From contig MU004190.1 of assembly GCA_010093605.1 (NCBI GenBank), positions 248,001 to 312,000 of the forward strand: a stretch of 64,000 nucleotides of DNA, written 5' to 3'. The DNA is from Lophium mytilinum (lineage: Eukaryota; Ascomycota; Dothideomycetes; Mytilinidiales; Mytilinidiaceae). Both the position numbers and the translations under genes were made by a program. This document shows positions 1 to 11,251 of the stretch, piece after piece. The notes under the pieces were generated by a model, which had not been told where the DNA came from, did no database searches, and saw nothing but the letters and a program-made list of their open reading frames with translations. How positions within the stretch are numbered: the stretch's first letter is position 1; each line of letters begins with the position of its first letter.

Positions 1-64
1 CCCATAGTTATACTCAGATCACATCTCGGAAAGAATATGGGTAGGGCGTCGTTGATGTTGTTAC

Positions 65-2184
65 ATGGAGAGGTGTAGTTCCAATGGCGGGGATCTGAAA
101 GATGCCTCGGTTCCCCAGCTTCTCCACGCTTCACGTCCCACCTCGACTTGCCTCCATCAAAACAACAATGTAAAAACTCGCTCTTGCTCCCCTCGAGGAG
201 CCTCCGATTCATACGACAAAGCATCTGAAGGGGTATTCACGATGGGTGAAGACGACAACGACGAACCGAAGACCCACGACGCGTCAAAGACACGCAATAC
301 GACCGCCGCAGAACGACTCGCTCAAGTCTCCTCCCATGTATCCCAAAACTCTCCGAATACTCCCAAAAGACGTCGACGAAAAGGCGCGGAATCCGACCTA
401 CCCAAGGACTATTCCGATATCCTCGGTCAGCTCGATACTCTGAGGAAGATCGCTGCGACGCCAGATCTGAACAATAGAGGCTATGTGAGGCAGAAACAGG
501 CCGGGAAACTATGGGTTAGGGAGCGTGTAGAACAGTTGCTGGATCCTGGTAGTTTCCGGGAGGTTGGAAGTGTCAGTGGTACTGTGACGTGGAAGCACCT
601 GGGTGGGCTAAAGGAAGAGCCTGTGGAGTTCGTGCCATCGAATAATGTCCAGGGTAGGATTGCCAAGACTTTGAGAGCATATCCATTTGCAATGGCTCAT
701 TATAATAGGATTTGGAAAACTTCGAGGTCGGAAGATAGTGTTCACGGCTGACGACTTTTCTATTCGAGCTGGACATGCTGATGGTGCATTGATGGAGAAG
801 ACCGTGCGTATCCTCTTCGAGTTTCGTATACATATGCATACAGAATACTAACCTTCAAACTTAGATATACATGGAAAAGCTTGCAATAGCACTCAAGCTG
901 CCAATAATCAAGCTCGTGGACGGCTCATCCGGTGGTGGTTCCGTAACTACTATTAAAGCGACCGGGTTCTCCTATGTTCCACCTCTGCCATCATTCACTC
1001 AGGTCGTTCAGCAATTGAATGCCGGTATACCAAATCTAGGTGCTGTTGTAGGCCCAGCAATCGGACTAGGCGCTGCTCGAGTGGTTGCATGCCACTTCTC
1101 CGTCATGGCGAACGACGTGGGTTCACTATTCAATGCCGGACCCCAGGTAGTCGCCGGTAAGCAATATACTTCACTCCCTCAATCACACGACAATTACTGA
1201 CACTGCATAGGCGCAACATTCGAAGAAGGGTTGAGCTTCACCGATCTCGGCGGTCCCGCCATGCATTGCACCAACGGCACAATTGACAACCTCGCACCCA
1301 ACGAAGCAGGCTGTTTCGAACAGATTCGGACCGTCCTTAGCTATCTACCAGACTGCGGCACAGCAATGCCTCCGGTCATACCCTGTGAAGACCCGACAGA
1401 TCGCATGTCACCTGAGCTTCGCTCCATCATCCCCCGCAAACGAGAGCGAATGTACAACCCCCGGAAAATCATTACCACGATAGTCGACAAGGACAGCTTC
1501 TTCGAGATAGGCTCTCTGTGGGGTACGACTGCTATCGTCGGCCTCGCAAGACTCGGTGGGCATCCTGTTGGCATAGTCTCCTTAAACTGTGAAGTCAACG
1601 CCGGCGCCATTGACGCACTAGGCTCGCAAAAGGTCACGCGTCTTTTGAAATTTCTCGATGTCTTCAACCTCCCACTCGTCCAATTCGTCGACGTCCCGGG
1701 ATACGCTATTGGTACCATAGCCGAGCGCAGTGCTACTATGCGCCACGGCGTCGCCCTCGGCCTCGCCTACTATAGCACGACAATGCCCATTTTCAGCGTT
1801 GTCGTACGTCGCGTATACGGCGTTGCCGGGGGCCTCATGCTAGATGCCCGGGATCCTCGCATGCGGGTGGCATGGCCGAGCGGTGAGTGGGGTAGTCTGC
1901 CACTCGATGGCGGGATCGAGGTCGGGCATTCCTATGAACTGAAAGAAATCGAGCGGAAAGAAGGTGTCGAGAAGCGTAAAGAGCGGTATAGAGAGTTGGA
2001 TGAGGAGTACAGAAGATTGATGAACCCGGTGCGGACTGCGAATCATTTCGGGATTGAGGAGATTATTGACCCGGCGGTTACGCGGCCGGTGGTTTGTGAG
2101 TGGGTAAAGCATGTTTATGAGAGCTTGCTCCCGCAGCGACTCATGGAGAGGGTTGCTGGGAAGATTGTGCCTAGCTTTGCTTGA
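65..2184 (+). CDS. Acyl-CoA carboxylase carboxyltransferase-type (beta) subunit
   Basis: Four exons join in frame: 65-653, 727-803, 865-1156 and 1211-2184 (introns of 73, 61 and 54 nt). The product is 643 residues from the ATG at 65, or 584 from the next in-frame ATG at 242. The conserved part starts only after the second ATG, so the start is uncertain, and an exon left of the window is possible. Family signatures seen are the GKLWVRERVEQLLDPGSF entry motif, KLPIIKLVDGSSGGGS, LGGPAMHCTNGTIDN and, in the C-terminal half, FVDVPGYAIGT. This is the crotonase-fold carboxyltransferase found in propionyl- and methylcrotonyl-CoA carboxylases, which moves CO2 from biotin to an acyl-CoA. It is not a close match to fungal MCC-beta as I remember it, so the acyl substrate is unknown. 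No biotin carboxylase or biotin carrier gene is nearby. Confidence 0.85.
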
Positions 2185-3708
2185 GCTCACAGTTTTGTAT
2201 CTCCCGAATATGCACATTGCATCTCGATCAAGTGGTGTTGGTACATTACTTTCATCAAGGCTGGTCCATCCGGATATTACCAGCTTTACTTTACACTTAT
2301 TCCTTAAATTCTGATCGACCTTTACCACTCGCCTGGCTTCTTATCTATATTCCGTGTGCTCGGATTTCCACCCGAGAAATATCTCTTCGGTTGCAACCAC
2401 AAGAATGGTCCTGCTCGGCACGAAGTTAGGGTTTGATTCGCAGTCTAAGGCCTTCAACCTGCCTACATGAGCTTAGACAATACCTCGAAAGCTCCTTAGA
2501 CGGCTACAGGTAGGAGACCGCTATAACGCTTTATTATAAAAGAAAGTAAGTATGTAGGTATAAATATGAAGCATGTATATATACAAAGTAGTGCTTTATC
2601 AGTTGCCGCGCCAGCACTAGGCCATGTACCAAAGTAAGCACATTATAGGGATATCAAGTCTCTTTTTAGTCGCGAGACACGGCCCACCCCAGCCGTCCCT
2701 GGTCAGGCCCTGCTGAAATGGATATAAAGTTTGATATTTATGCCAGTATAAAGGTTAGGCGCCCGGCCCACCGCTGCCGTCCCCGTCCGGGGTTGGGTAA
2801 AGTGAATATAAAGTTTGAAGTTTATGCCAGTATAATAGGTGTGGTTAGACGCCGCACCCCCGCCCACCGCTGCTGTCCCCGTCCGGACTTGGGTGAAGTT
2901 AATATAAAGTCTGAGACTTATGCCAGTATAAAAGGGTACTCTATGCTTAGGCGCATCGCTCACCGCTGCACGTCCCTAGTCAGGCTCGGTAGTACTCAAA
3001 GTACAAACTTTGCTACCACTGTAAAGTTCATACTCAGGCGCACTGTTGGCTCATTCAGGCGCCGCCGGCAATGACCCAATGTTCTGAAATACTCCCGCCC
3101 AGACTTAAAACGCTCCCCCTCTACCAAGTCTCTCCATTTAGAGACACTTCATCTCCAATCGCCTCACCCAAGTTAGAGCATCACAAACAAGACTCAAAAG
3201 CACAATCAATCCAACACCCTCCCAGTCCCAACCCCCACAATACTAGTCTTGACGAGAAATCCCGCTCGTCGTCAACTTAAGCTCAGCCCGCCCGGCTGGG
3301 CCTAGTGTCACGTGGGTTCCATCAACTCGGGGTCGAGTCGGTTATAACGGGCACGGCACTAACGCGACAAATAATTGCATTTGCAGTCGAATGAAAGATT
3401 GAATATGAAGAAGGGACCCACGATCACACATTGAAATCACAGCCATCGAATACCCATCGAAAAGCGGAAACACAAATCCGAATCCGTGGCTTACAAACCC
3501 CATGCCACACCATAACAAACTCCTCAGAAACTAAGTCATAATCTATCCACAAAAATCGCTCAAAAACGCAGCTCAAGACACCTAATCGCCTCTAGAGCAT
3601 GAAAATTGAGATAAGTCACATGAAAAGCACCTCTCCTCCCTAATCCAGCCCATCCCAAAACGCCTCGCTTCGCTTACTGAATGAACCCCACCACATGCCC
3701 GCGCTCTC
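2185..3708. other. Intergenic region with AT-rich stretch and minisatellite
   Basis: No gene is supported in this 1.5 kb. An AT-rich stretch lies near 2520-2600. A minisatellite (listed separately) covers 2651-2990. From about 3300 onward lies the presumed 3' flank of the minus-strand BTB gene. The open frames here are products of the repeat. Confidence 0.6.
2651..2990. repeat. Tandem minisatellite, about four units of ~71-96 bp
   Basis: An atataaagtt-like core followed by ttatgccagtata recurs at 2722, 2806 and 2902 (spacings 84 and 96 bp), with a weaker first copy from 2651. Each core is followed by a GC-rich part containing gcccaccgctg and gtccccgtccgg. The two clear spacings are multiples of three, so both strands stay open and encode repeated peptides. 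I see no independent sign of a gene. Confidence 0.75.
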
Positions 3709-6700
3709 TCACAGATTCCCGATAACGACCATAAACCTCAACTTCCCGTCGCCCGCCCTTCTCCCCTTACCCTGTCCTACCCCGCCTAAACCACCTTCAG
3801 TGTCGACCTCGCCCCCAATGGCCCCATCTTCAAGCATCAATGTACTGCTCTTCCACCCCCAGCTCTGACTGAAATTGAACCGATCTGGGGCGCTCTCGTA
3901 CACGCTTAGCAATCTGCCGCCTTTACTTGGGCTGTAGATCTTGAAGTAGGTCTTGATAGTCGGTCGTGCGTCGACATAGGGTGGTAAAGTCGGGTTGACG
4001 GCGCGGAGTTTGGACTTGGAATTGAGATTGCGGGGCGCGAGTAGGGAGAGCGATGGGTTTGGATAGCTCGTTTCCGGGTCGGAGTCAGAGTCCGTGTCTG
4101 AGGCGGAGGAAAGGAGCGAGGGGGCGTAGGCGTAAGAGGGGTAAACAATGTCGCCGTCCGAAGGGGGAGAGGCAGAGAGCCCCTGCATGCCGTGATGGTG
4201 GGAAGCTCCGCCTGTGCCAGAACCGAAGTTGGCGCTGGAAGGGGATGTGCCTTGGAGTGGGAGCTGGTGTCGGCGGCGGGATTGGACGGAGAGGCTGGTG
4301 AAGAGGGGGTTGCGGGAGCCAGTGGAGACAAGGGTGGCGTCGGGGTCACCACCGCTGCCGCTTGTGTCTTCTTCGCCGGGGTTGTCGTTTTGGTCGGCAC
4401 GGGCGTTGCCACGGCCTCGTCGCCGATCACGACGTTCGCTGCGAAGAAGCATTTCGCGTTCTAGTAGACCGATACGTTCGTCGACTGTACCTATACTGCT
4501 CTGTGCGAGGCCATTGCCGCCACCAGCGATCGCTTCCTCGGCTTCACGTTCCTTGGCTCGGTGCAAGTAGACACCTAGTTGAACGTTCTTTGCAGACCTT
4601 ACTTTTTGAATATAGATGTTCCATAGTGAGCCTGCGTAGAACACAGTCCGAGAGTACACACGCTTCTTCTCTTTCAGTAGACGCGGATTGGGAAACTCGG
4701 CTGAAAATCGAAAAGGCGGATAGTGGGTATATGCAATCGGCTTTGGTTGGCCAGCATTGCTACCACTCGCCGATCCAGGTCGAGCCGGATAGTCTGTCCG
4801 TGTATTAGGATTAGAAGATGTTCCTGGAGACGAGGCAAAATCGGTAGCCCATTGCACGTCTTCTGGCTGGAGTGTGGCGGAGAGTCGGGAAGCGTGTCGT
4901 TGGAACGCACTCGAAGTCGTGACCACTGGCTCCGAGTTACCTCCCATGACGATGTTACAATCAGTGCTGGGGATCCAGAATTTCCGGGGTTTGCCGTTGG
5001 CGTCCCAGCTTCCAGAGTCCATCTCGTCGGAGTCCTCCTCGGGTGTATGACTGCCCTCCTTTTGCTTTCCTTTTGACGATGCCGGCCGTCCAAGGTTCGG
5101 AGACTGGATAGGAGTAGTATCTTCAGCATTCGAAAGCGGTTCCTCAACTGGCTTACTTAGGCCGAGCTCCATGTCCAGATCTCCGGAATTCAGAACCTTT
5201 TGCCGCAACTCCATCTGGTTCCATAGCGCATTGGAAATGACCTTTTCTGGCATGACTGGCAAGCCCAGGATGTCACGTGAAAGACGGATGAACTGCAGCT
5301 GTTCGAAATCTAGATGGATGTAGTGGATACCTTCGTCCAGTAGTACGAGAAGAGGTTCGATATCTGGACTGGTGTAGATAGACATCCACTTGTGGTGACC
5401 ATCGGGCGTAGCAAGTTGAGTAGTAATGGAGTTCTGGCGATACACAGCGTCGAATCGGACGGCCATCATCGACAATGTTTCCGGAGCCTTGGACGACGGA
5501 TACTTTCCTCGGTCGATCAACCCTGCCTCAATAGCTTTCCTTCGGAGTCGTCTATCGAGGAGACGTTTTGCGAGTACCCACCTATCCCACTCGCCGTCCA
5601 CGAAGAAGCCATCGCCGCCAACTATCTCACGTATGACGTCTCCAGGTATTCCGTCCCAACATTTCAGAGGCATCTCCCATCCATCGCGGCATAGCATAGA
5701 CTTAGCAGAAGCTAGAATTCTCTCGCCTGACCTGCCGTAGTAATTTGCAGTCACCAGCTTTATCAACGGTGACAGGGTCTCGGGGCTCATCTGACGTAAG
5801 ATAGCATCGATACTTGAATTCACCAGGTCTCGCATCTCTAGCCAGCAGCCAGTGGCAAATAGTCCGATAGCCTCGGAATCTTCTTCTTGTGAGATATCAC
5901 ACCCATATAGTCGCTTTATTGCGAGTTCGAAGGCAGTCTGGGTAATGCTTGGGTCTATCTCCTCGGGATGGAGGGTGACTTCCTTGGCACGACTCTCCAG
6001 CCATGGCTCCGACAAGGCCGTTGTGAAGAAGGGCGCACGATCCAGAAGGAGCCGGTGTAAAGCGTACTTGTGGCCGAATGCAATGATTGTAATGTCGGAG
6101 TGGCGTCCGCCAAGCAGACCTCTAGTGTATAGGTGATCAGGCAGTGAGGCTGCTTCAGATGCAAGAGCTGCATATATTAGCGTAGTTTGTCGGCAGTCGA
6201 GACATATACATACGTCTTCTTCGGAGGGGCCCCATTCCTTGGGCATAGGATGGGGCTCTTGAGACATCAGGTGACGTTTGGGAAGCAAAAAGACGGGAGA
6301 GGGTAGTCAAGGTGGTGTACTCTCTCCTCTCGAGAGACCTCCGATTGTCTAGAGCGATGGTCGGGTCGTCGGCATCTTTTTCCGCCCTCGGGACTTCCTC
6401 GTCATTGTGTAATATTGCGGGAGGGTTCTCGTCAAAACGAGCTGTCCTCGTCGAACCAGCAGCGGAACCGGCCAGTGCAGCGAGCGGTCGGGATAAATTT
6501 GATGATGAGGCGGCTCTTAGAAGCGATCGAGGGGGCTCATTTGCAGAGCTTGAAGCTGGAGGCGTAGTTGACGGGAATCTCGAGGGAGGGCCGCTTGAGA
6601 AGAGTGACGGGCGAGGAGCATTGGTGGGTCCGGTATCTTGCGGAGCTCCCGTACCACTGTCGAAGCTCCAGCTGGGTGTCCGACCTGATCGGTCAAGATC

Positions 6701-6766
6701 TAAGGTATTGATGAGCTGGTCGATGTCTTCGGAGGTATCCTGGTCGTCTTGTGGTTGGTTATGCAT
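3709..6766 (-). CDS. BTB/POZ domain protein, germ cell-less-like
   Basis: Two exons: 6766-6214 and 6167-3709, split by a 46-nt intron (donor GTATGT, acceptor ATGCAG). The product is 1003 residues. The start is the first ATG in the frame; the open frame continues upstream without one. The first ~180 residues are Ser/Pro-rich and probably disordered. A BTB fold begins just after the junction: GGRHSDITIIAFGHKYALHR is the classic BTB entry, followed by RAPFFTTALSEPW. Next comes a BACK-like helical part with LSPLIKLVTANYYG, then a long low-complexity stretch, and a C-terminal beta-rich segment (TYFKIYSPSKGG, FSQSWGWKSS). The order resembles the germ cell-less group of BTB proteins, possibly Cullin-3 adaptors; that role is inferred. 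The gene diverges from COX15. Confidence 0.85.
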
Positions 6767-7239
6767 GGTTGCTGATTGCGGTGAAGGGTAAATGGGTAAG
6801 GCTAGAGCATGGCGGGGGCCGAGGAGGGGCTGGTATTGCGGGAATGTGGAAGAATCGAGCAAAAGAAAGAGTATCAGGCGAACGCTGAGCGCGCTAATAG
6901 AAGAAAAGAAGAGAGAGGTGGGTATTGGGTATCACAAGAGCATTTGTTGGCACGAGGCGGGGAGGCGGCGTGGTGTTGCAGAATGACGACGGATAGCAGC
7001 ACCTGCCAGTTAATGTTAGGGCCAGGGTCCACGCTAGCGTGGCCAGCTGGAATAAAAGTGGCATCCGCCATCCCGCAGGTTAACATGCCACACTCTTCAT
7101 GCCCTGCATGTGGGACCGCGGCGGAGGCGGAAAGAGCGGAGCGCCAAGAAAGTCGAACCACCAAATAGCACCTCGATAAATGTCATGACGGCCGCTCCCT
7201 CCCTCTTTCCCAGCGTGCCTCCATCCCACCGCCATTGCG
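6767..7239. other. Divergent intergenic region, BTB gene / COX15
   Basis: These 473 bp separate the start of the minus-strand BTB gene from the start of COX15 and must carry both promoters. I see no clear TATA box and no further gene. Confidence 0.6.
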
Positions 7240-8801
7240 ATGGCTTCAATCTTCAGAACGTTCCCGCTGCTGCGCCAGGCAGCTCCACGTCTTTCGCGCG
7301 AGTTCTTCACGTGTCGAGCCTGCGTCAAGACTCCCCTTCCGCCTTCCACACGACTATCTCTCCGAAAAGCCCCATTCGCCCAAACCTTCAGGTCCCAGTC
7401 TACACAAGCCCACAGGCCGACTGCGAATAGCCAATCTCCCCTCGGCACTTTGAGCGGTACAATTGGCGGCAAGGCGGATGCGAAATCAATTTCGAAGACG
7501 AGCTCCTTCCCCGAGACGAGCGACAAAGCTGTGGCGTACTGGCTGTTAGGGAGCGCGGCAAGCGTGTTTGGGATTGTCATTCTTGGTGGATTGACTAGGC
7601 TCACCGAGTCTGGGTATGGCATGATACAGAGTTACAGTTCCGAAAGCTAACCTTTTGCAGGCTCAGCATCACAGAATGGCGCCCCGTCACTGGATCCATC
7701 CCTCCCATGACAACTGAAGACTGGGAGACTGAGTTTACAAAATACCGATCTTCGCCTGAATTCACCCTCCTCAATCCGAACATGACCCTCCCCGAGTTTA
7801 AGCAGATATTCTGGATGGAATGGGGACATCGCCTCTGGGGGCGTGTGATCGGTCTCACATTCGTCGTTCCCACTATATACTTCATTGCACGACGTAAGGT
7901 GTCAGTGCCGATGGCCTGGAAGTTAATCGGGATCTCTGGCTTGATTGGCTTCCAGGGCGTAATCGGGTGGTGGATGGTGAAGAGCGGCCTCCACGACGAT
8001 CTATTCGCAAAGGGAAGCCATCCCCGCGTGAGCCAGTACCGTCTGACTACGCATCTAGGCGCTGCTTTCATCGTTTATACCACCATGCTGCTTTCTGGCC
8101 TCTCGATTCTTCGCGAGCGTTCCCTCCTCAAGGACCCAGAAGCTGCCCAGAAGCTATTTGCTACCTTGAAGAATCCCAATTTGCGCCTCTTCCGCGGATC
8201 TGTCACAGCTCTTTCTGTATTGGTCTTCATAACAGCCATGTCTGGTGCTCTCGTCGCTGGTCTTGATGCCGGTCTCATTTACAACGAGTTCCCATATATG
8301 GGTCTGGGACTCACCCCACCTAAAAAGGAACTGTTTGATCCGTTCTACAGCCACGTACCAGACCGGTCGGATCTCTGGTGGCGGAACATGCTCGAGAATC
8401 CGTCGCTAGTACAACTCGATCATCGCATTCTTGCGATGACCACTTTCACGGCTATCATGAGCCTGTTCACATACACACGATACTCATCCCGTGTCAGCGC
8501 CATCCTTCCCAGGAACGCCAAGAAAGGCGTTATGGGCTCTGTCCATCTTGTCTGGATGCAAGTCGCTCTCGGTATTAGCACGCTGATCTACATGGTCCCC
8601 ACTTGGCTAGCTGCGACGCACCAGGCGGGCAGCCTTGCTCTTCTGACTGGTGTACTGGTACTTGGGAGTCGCGTCTCAATGCCGCGCCGCGCTGTCAGGC
8701 TCGTGCAACAGGCTGCTAAACAGCAGTCTACGGCTCTAAGAAGCTCAGGTAAGCGGAGGCTTGAAGTCGGCGTGAAGGGCGTTGAGCAGAAACCAGCGTA
8801 A
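7240..8801 (+). CDS. COX15: Heme A synthase, mitochondrial inner membrane
   Basis: Exons 7240-7613 and 7661-8801 flank a 47-nt intron with branch sequence gctaacc; the product is 504 residues. COX15 oxidises the C8 methyl of heme O to a formyl group, making heme A for cytochrome c oxidase. The first ~70 residues are rich in Arg, Ser and Ala and lack acidic residues, as expected for a mitochondrial presequence. Hydrophobic segments follow, beginning with YWLLGSAASVFGIVILGGLT. The family's histidine sites are visible: FWMEWGHRLWGR, RLTTHLGAAF, LVQLDHRILAMTTF and LAATHQAGSLALLTG. The length fits fungal COX15. The start ATG sits directly before a typical presequence. Confidence 0.97.
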
Positions 8802-9750
8802 ATCCTAATAGCTACGTGTATTTGGTTGTATCATATTGTATAAACTAGAGAGGGTCTTCAAACTCCCATGACTATCAGGTTTGGATGACGGGATTGTCAT
8901 AATTTACACCTCTATCCATCTTTTAGCCAAAGTCTACTCTCCTGATATCTTCATTAATTTGCTTGCTTGTGTAGCAGTTGAGCGTTCCTTAACACTTCTA
9001 AACTCTGCCTGCACATCTTTTCTTTCTTCCGTAGGACGGCGTTTGGGTACACCCCTTTGACGCTGCTTGGAGAGTTTCGATGTGGTCCACGAAATCTGGA
9101 TGTATATCCGTGTGTATACACTTCCTTCACAAGGCTCGAAGACCTTCATATGCTTCTGAGCTTTTGATGTACCTTGGACCGTCGCATTTGGTCTACGATA
9201 TCGATAGGAAAACAACCAATAGGAAGCTTAGAGTAATGAGATCTGCAGCGAAATACTTGAGCAACGCCTGTCCTCTAGGCTGTTCGTACACTAGCCTAGC
9301 ACCGCCTGGGGTCCCGTAGTACACTATAAAAGATTAGAAAAGTTCAGTCTTGATAAAACTAGAAGCTTTGTGGGCCACCTCAAACGGTGTCACACTACCA
9401 TCTGTGTAGCCTTGAAAAGCTGCTCTCCCTAAGTTTTCTGGGCCAGACTATGCGGCCATCTTCCATCTCTCATTCCTGGACCGCCACATATCCTGCTCCC
9501 AATCTTCCCTTTTCTTATCCACTCCTCTTGAGTCGGATCCCAAGTCACGTCGGTGTCTTCTACAACTCACCGCCGCCAAGTGCAACCGCTCACCGCCAAT
9601 CAGCAGAGCCCCATACCTACATTGTCTTCTGCTTCAACCTCTCTTTATCTACTCGGCCCCACGACAATTGGACCACCATTAAGTACGACCTGCTCCACTC
9701 TTTCACGATAGCTATTGCTGACTCTGGTAGGTGTAAGGAAGCAGCGCAGT
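8802..9750. other. Intergenic region
   Basis: About 950 bp with no gene I can support. The pyrimidine-rich part near 9440-9660 is probably the leader or promoter of the next gene. Short open frames on both strands lack family features. Confidence 0.55.
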
Positions 9751-11251
9751 ATGGAGTTCTGCATGGGAGAATATCCTGAAGGATCCGAGGATGAGTATCC
9801 GAAGACATGGGTGGAAGACCCCGCAGAAGAGACAAAAGAAGACACTGCGCAAGAACCAGCCAAACCTGAGGATCACCAGACGAAGAAGTCACATCGACAG
9901 GAGAAGCGAGCGTATGGATGGCAGTCGAAGAAGAGTTTCGAAAAACTCAGCCCGGAGACTAAAGCCCTGATCGACAGTAGAATCCGCAATGCACAAGCAC
10001 ATTGGGGTATCGAGTCTCTCGCAGAGGTGTTCCCCGAGCACACCCGGCCTCTAAAGCGCGTTCCCGGGAGCAACACTCGGCTAGTCCGACCGTGTTGTGT
10101 TGAGAATGATCCCAGACGCTGGTCATACAAGGTTCTCGAGTTGGTGGAAGAGCTCGCCGAATGCTCGAAGGCGGATCTCCCAACGGCGCTCGAGTGCCTC
10201 GAAGCAGAGGCGAAGGATCTGGAGGGCCACGAAAGTGGCAAATTCAAGAATTTAGAGCCTTCACTATTGCAAAACACGATCCACCACTATAAGCATACCA
10301 ACCCTAAGAATGCGGCTAATTGGACAGTCATCCGCGGCGAGGTAAGCCTGATAAAGTCGATCGAGACTCCTGACACTTCTTGTCGATGAAGCTATAGAAC
10401 ATTAACAAGGCCGTGTAGCGCAAGGACAAGGATGAATCCGGTCATGCCAGTGGGTCTACCGAATGGTTCCCCGCTCAAAAAGGAGGTCTAGAAGTCAAGA
10501 GAGAAGTTGATTCTGGTGAGCACGATGACGAAGATGAACGCGATGGTGGAATCGGCAACGGGTCCAGCACTGCAGGTACTGAGTCTATTGGGGGGGTGGC
10601 AAGAACCTCCAATTTCAATCCCCACGGCTCTGCAATCAACATCTCTGGCACTGCCATGACCTCAACGACGTCTAGCATTCATGACACCACGTCGAATACC
10701 GGATCCGCCGACGCAGAACACTACATTCCCGGCAGTCCGCCCGTTCCCAGCACGTTTCTCACTCCTGCGAAGTCCTGTTCTCGCAATCCAATCTCCTCCT
10801 CAACTCCCTTTGCGAACAACGGCCTACTGCGCCCAACATTCCCCGAGCAGCAATCTCCCTCCCCAGCCGCGGCCATCAAACAGGAAATCGAAGCCGAATC
10901 CAACCCCTACCCAGGAATCAAGATCAAGATCGAGGACGAAGGCAACCCTCGCAAACGATCCCGAGACGACGTCGAGTCAGATGAGTCCTCTGATGAAGAG
11001 CATGTGCTGCAGGCGAACCTTGATCTAAAGGAGAAAGAGGTAGAGGCTGCGCGTCTGAAAGCCCGAATTGTTAGCAAAAGGGCTAAGAAGGAGAAACAGA
11101 GGAGGCGCGAGTGAGTTGAGCCTCTTCCACTTTTACGGTATTGCAGATACTAACGCGGCGGGATTACAGGGAGCATGACATGGAGCAGCAGAGACGGAGA
11201 GAGCAGCTGATGAGGATGGGAAAGGAGGGTGATCCCATTGAGTTGGACTAG
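9751..11251 (+). CDS. Hypothetical protein with acidic N-terminus and basic coiled-coil C-terminus
   Basis: Three exons: 9751-10341, 10419-11110 and 11170-11251 (introns of 77 and 59 nt), giving 454 residues. I do not recognise it. The N-terminus is acidic (EDEYPKTWVEDPAEETKED). The centre has a helical part (LELVEELAECSKADLP, ALECLEAEAKDLEG), then a long Ser/Thr/Gly-rich linker. A bipartite-looking basic patch with acidic serines follows (RKRSRDDVESDESSDEE). The C-terminus is a charged helix rich in KEKEVEAARLKAR and RRRE. Two IKQEIE / IKIKIEDEG-like segments resemble SUMO-site contexts. Together these suggest a nuclear protein, but that is inference. The start is the first in-frame ATG, because the frame opens upstream without one. 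Confidence 0.7.

Noticed and set aside
2703-3074. Repeat-peptide genes on both strands
   Set aside because: Both frames are explained by the minisatellite period being a multiple of three; no start context, intron or flanking domain supports a gene.
3906-4808. Overlapping plus and minus frames in the BTB gene's 3' half
   Set aside because: They are Pro/Ser/Arg-rich shadows of the continuous BTB reading frame.
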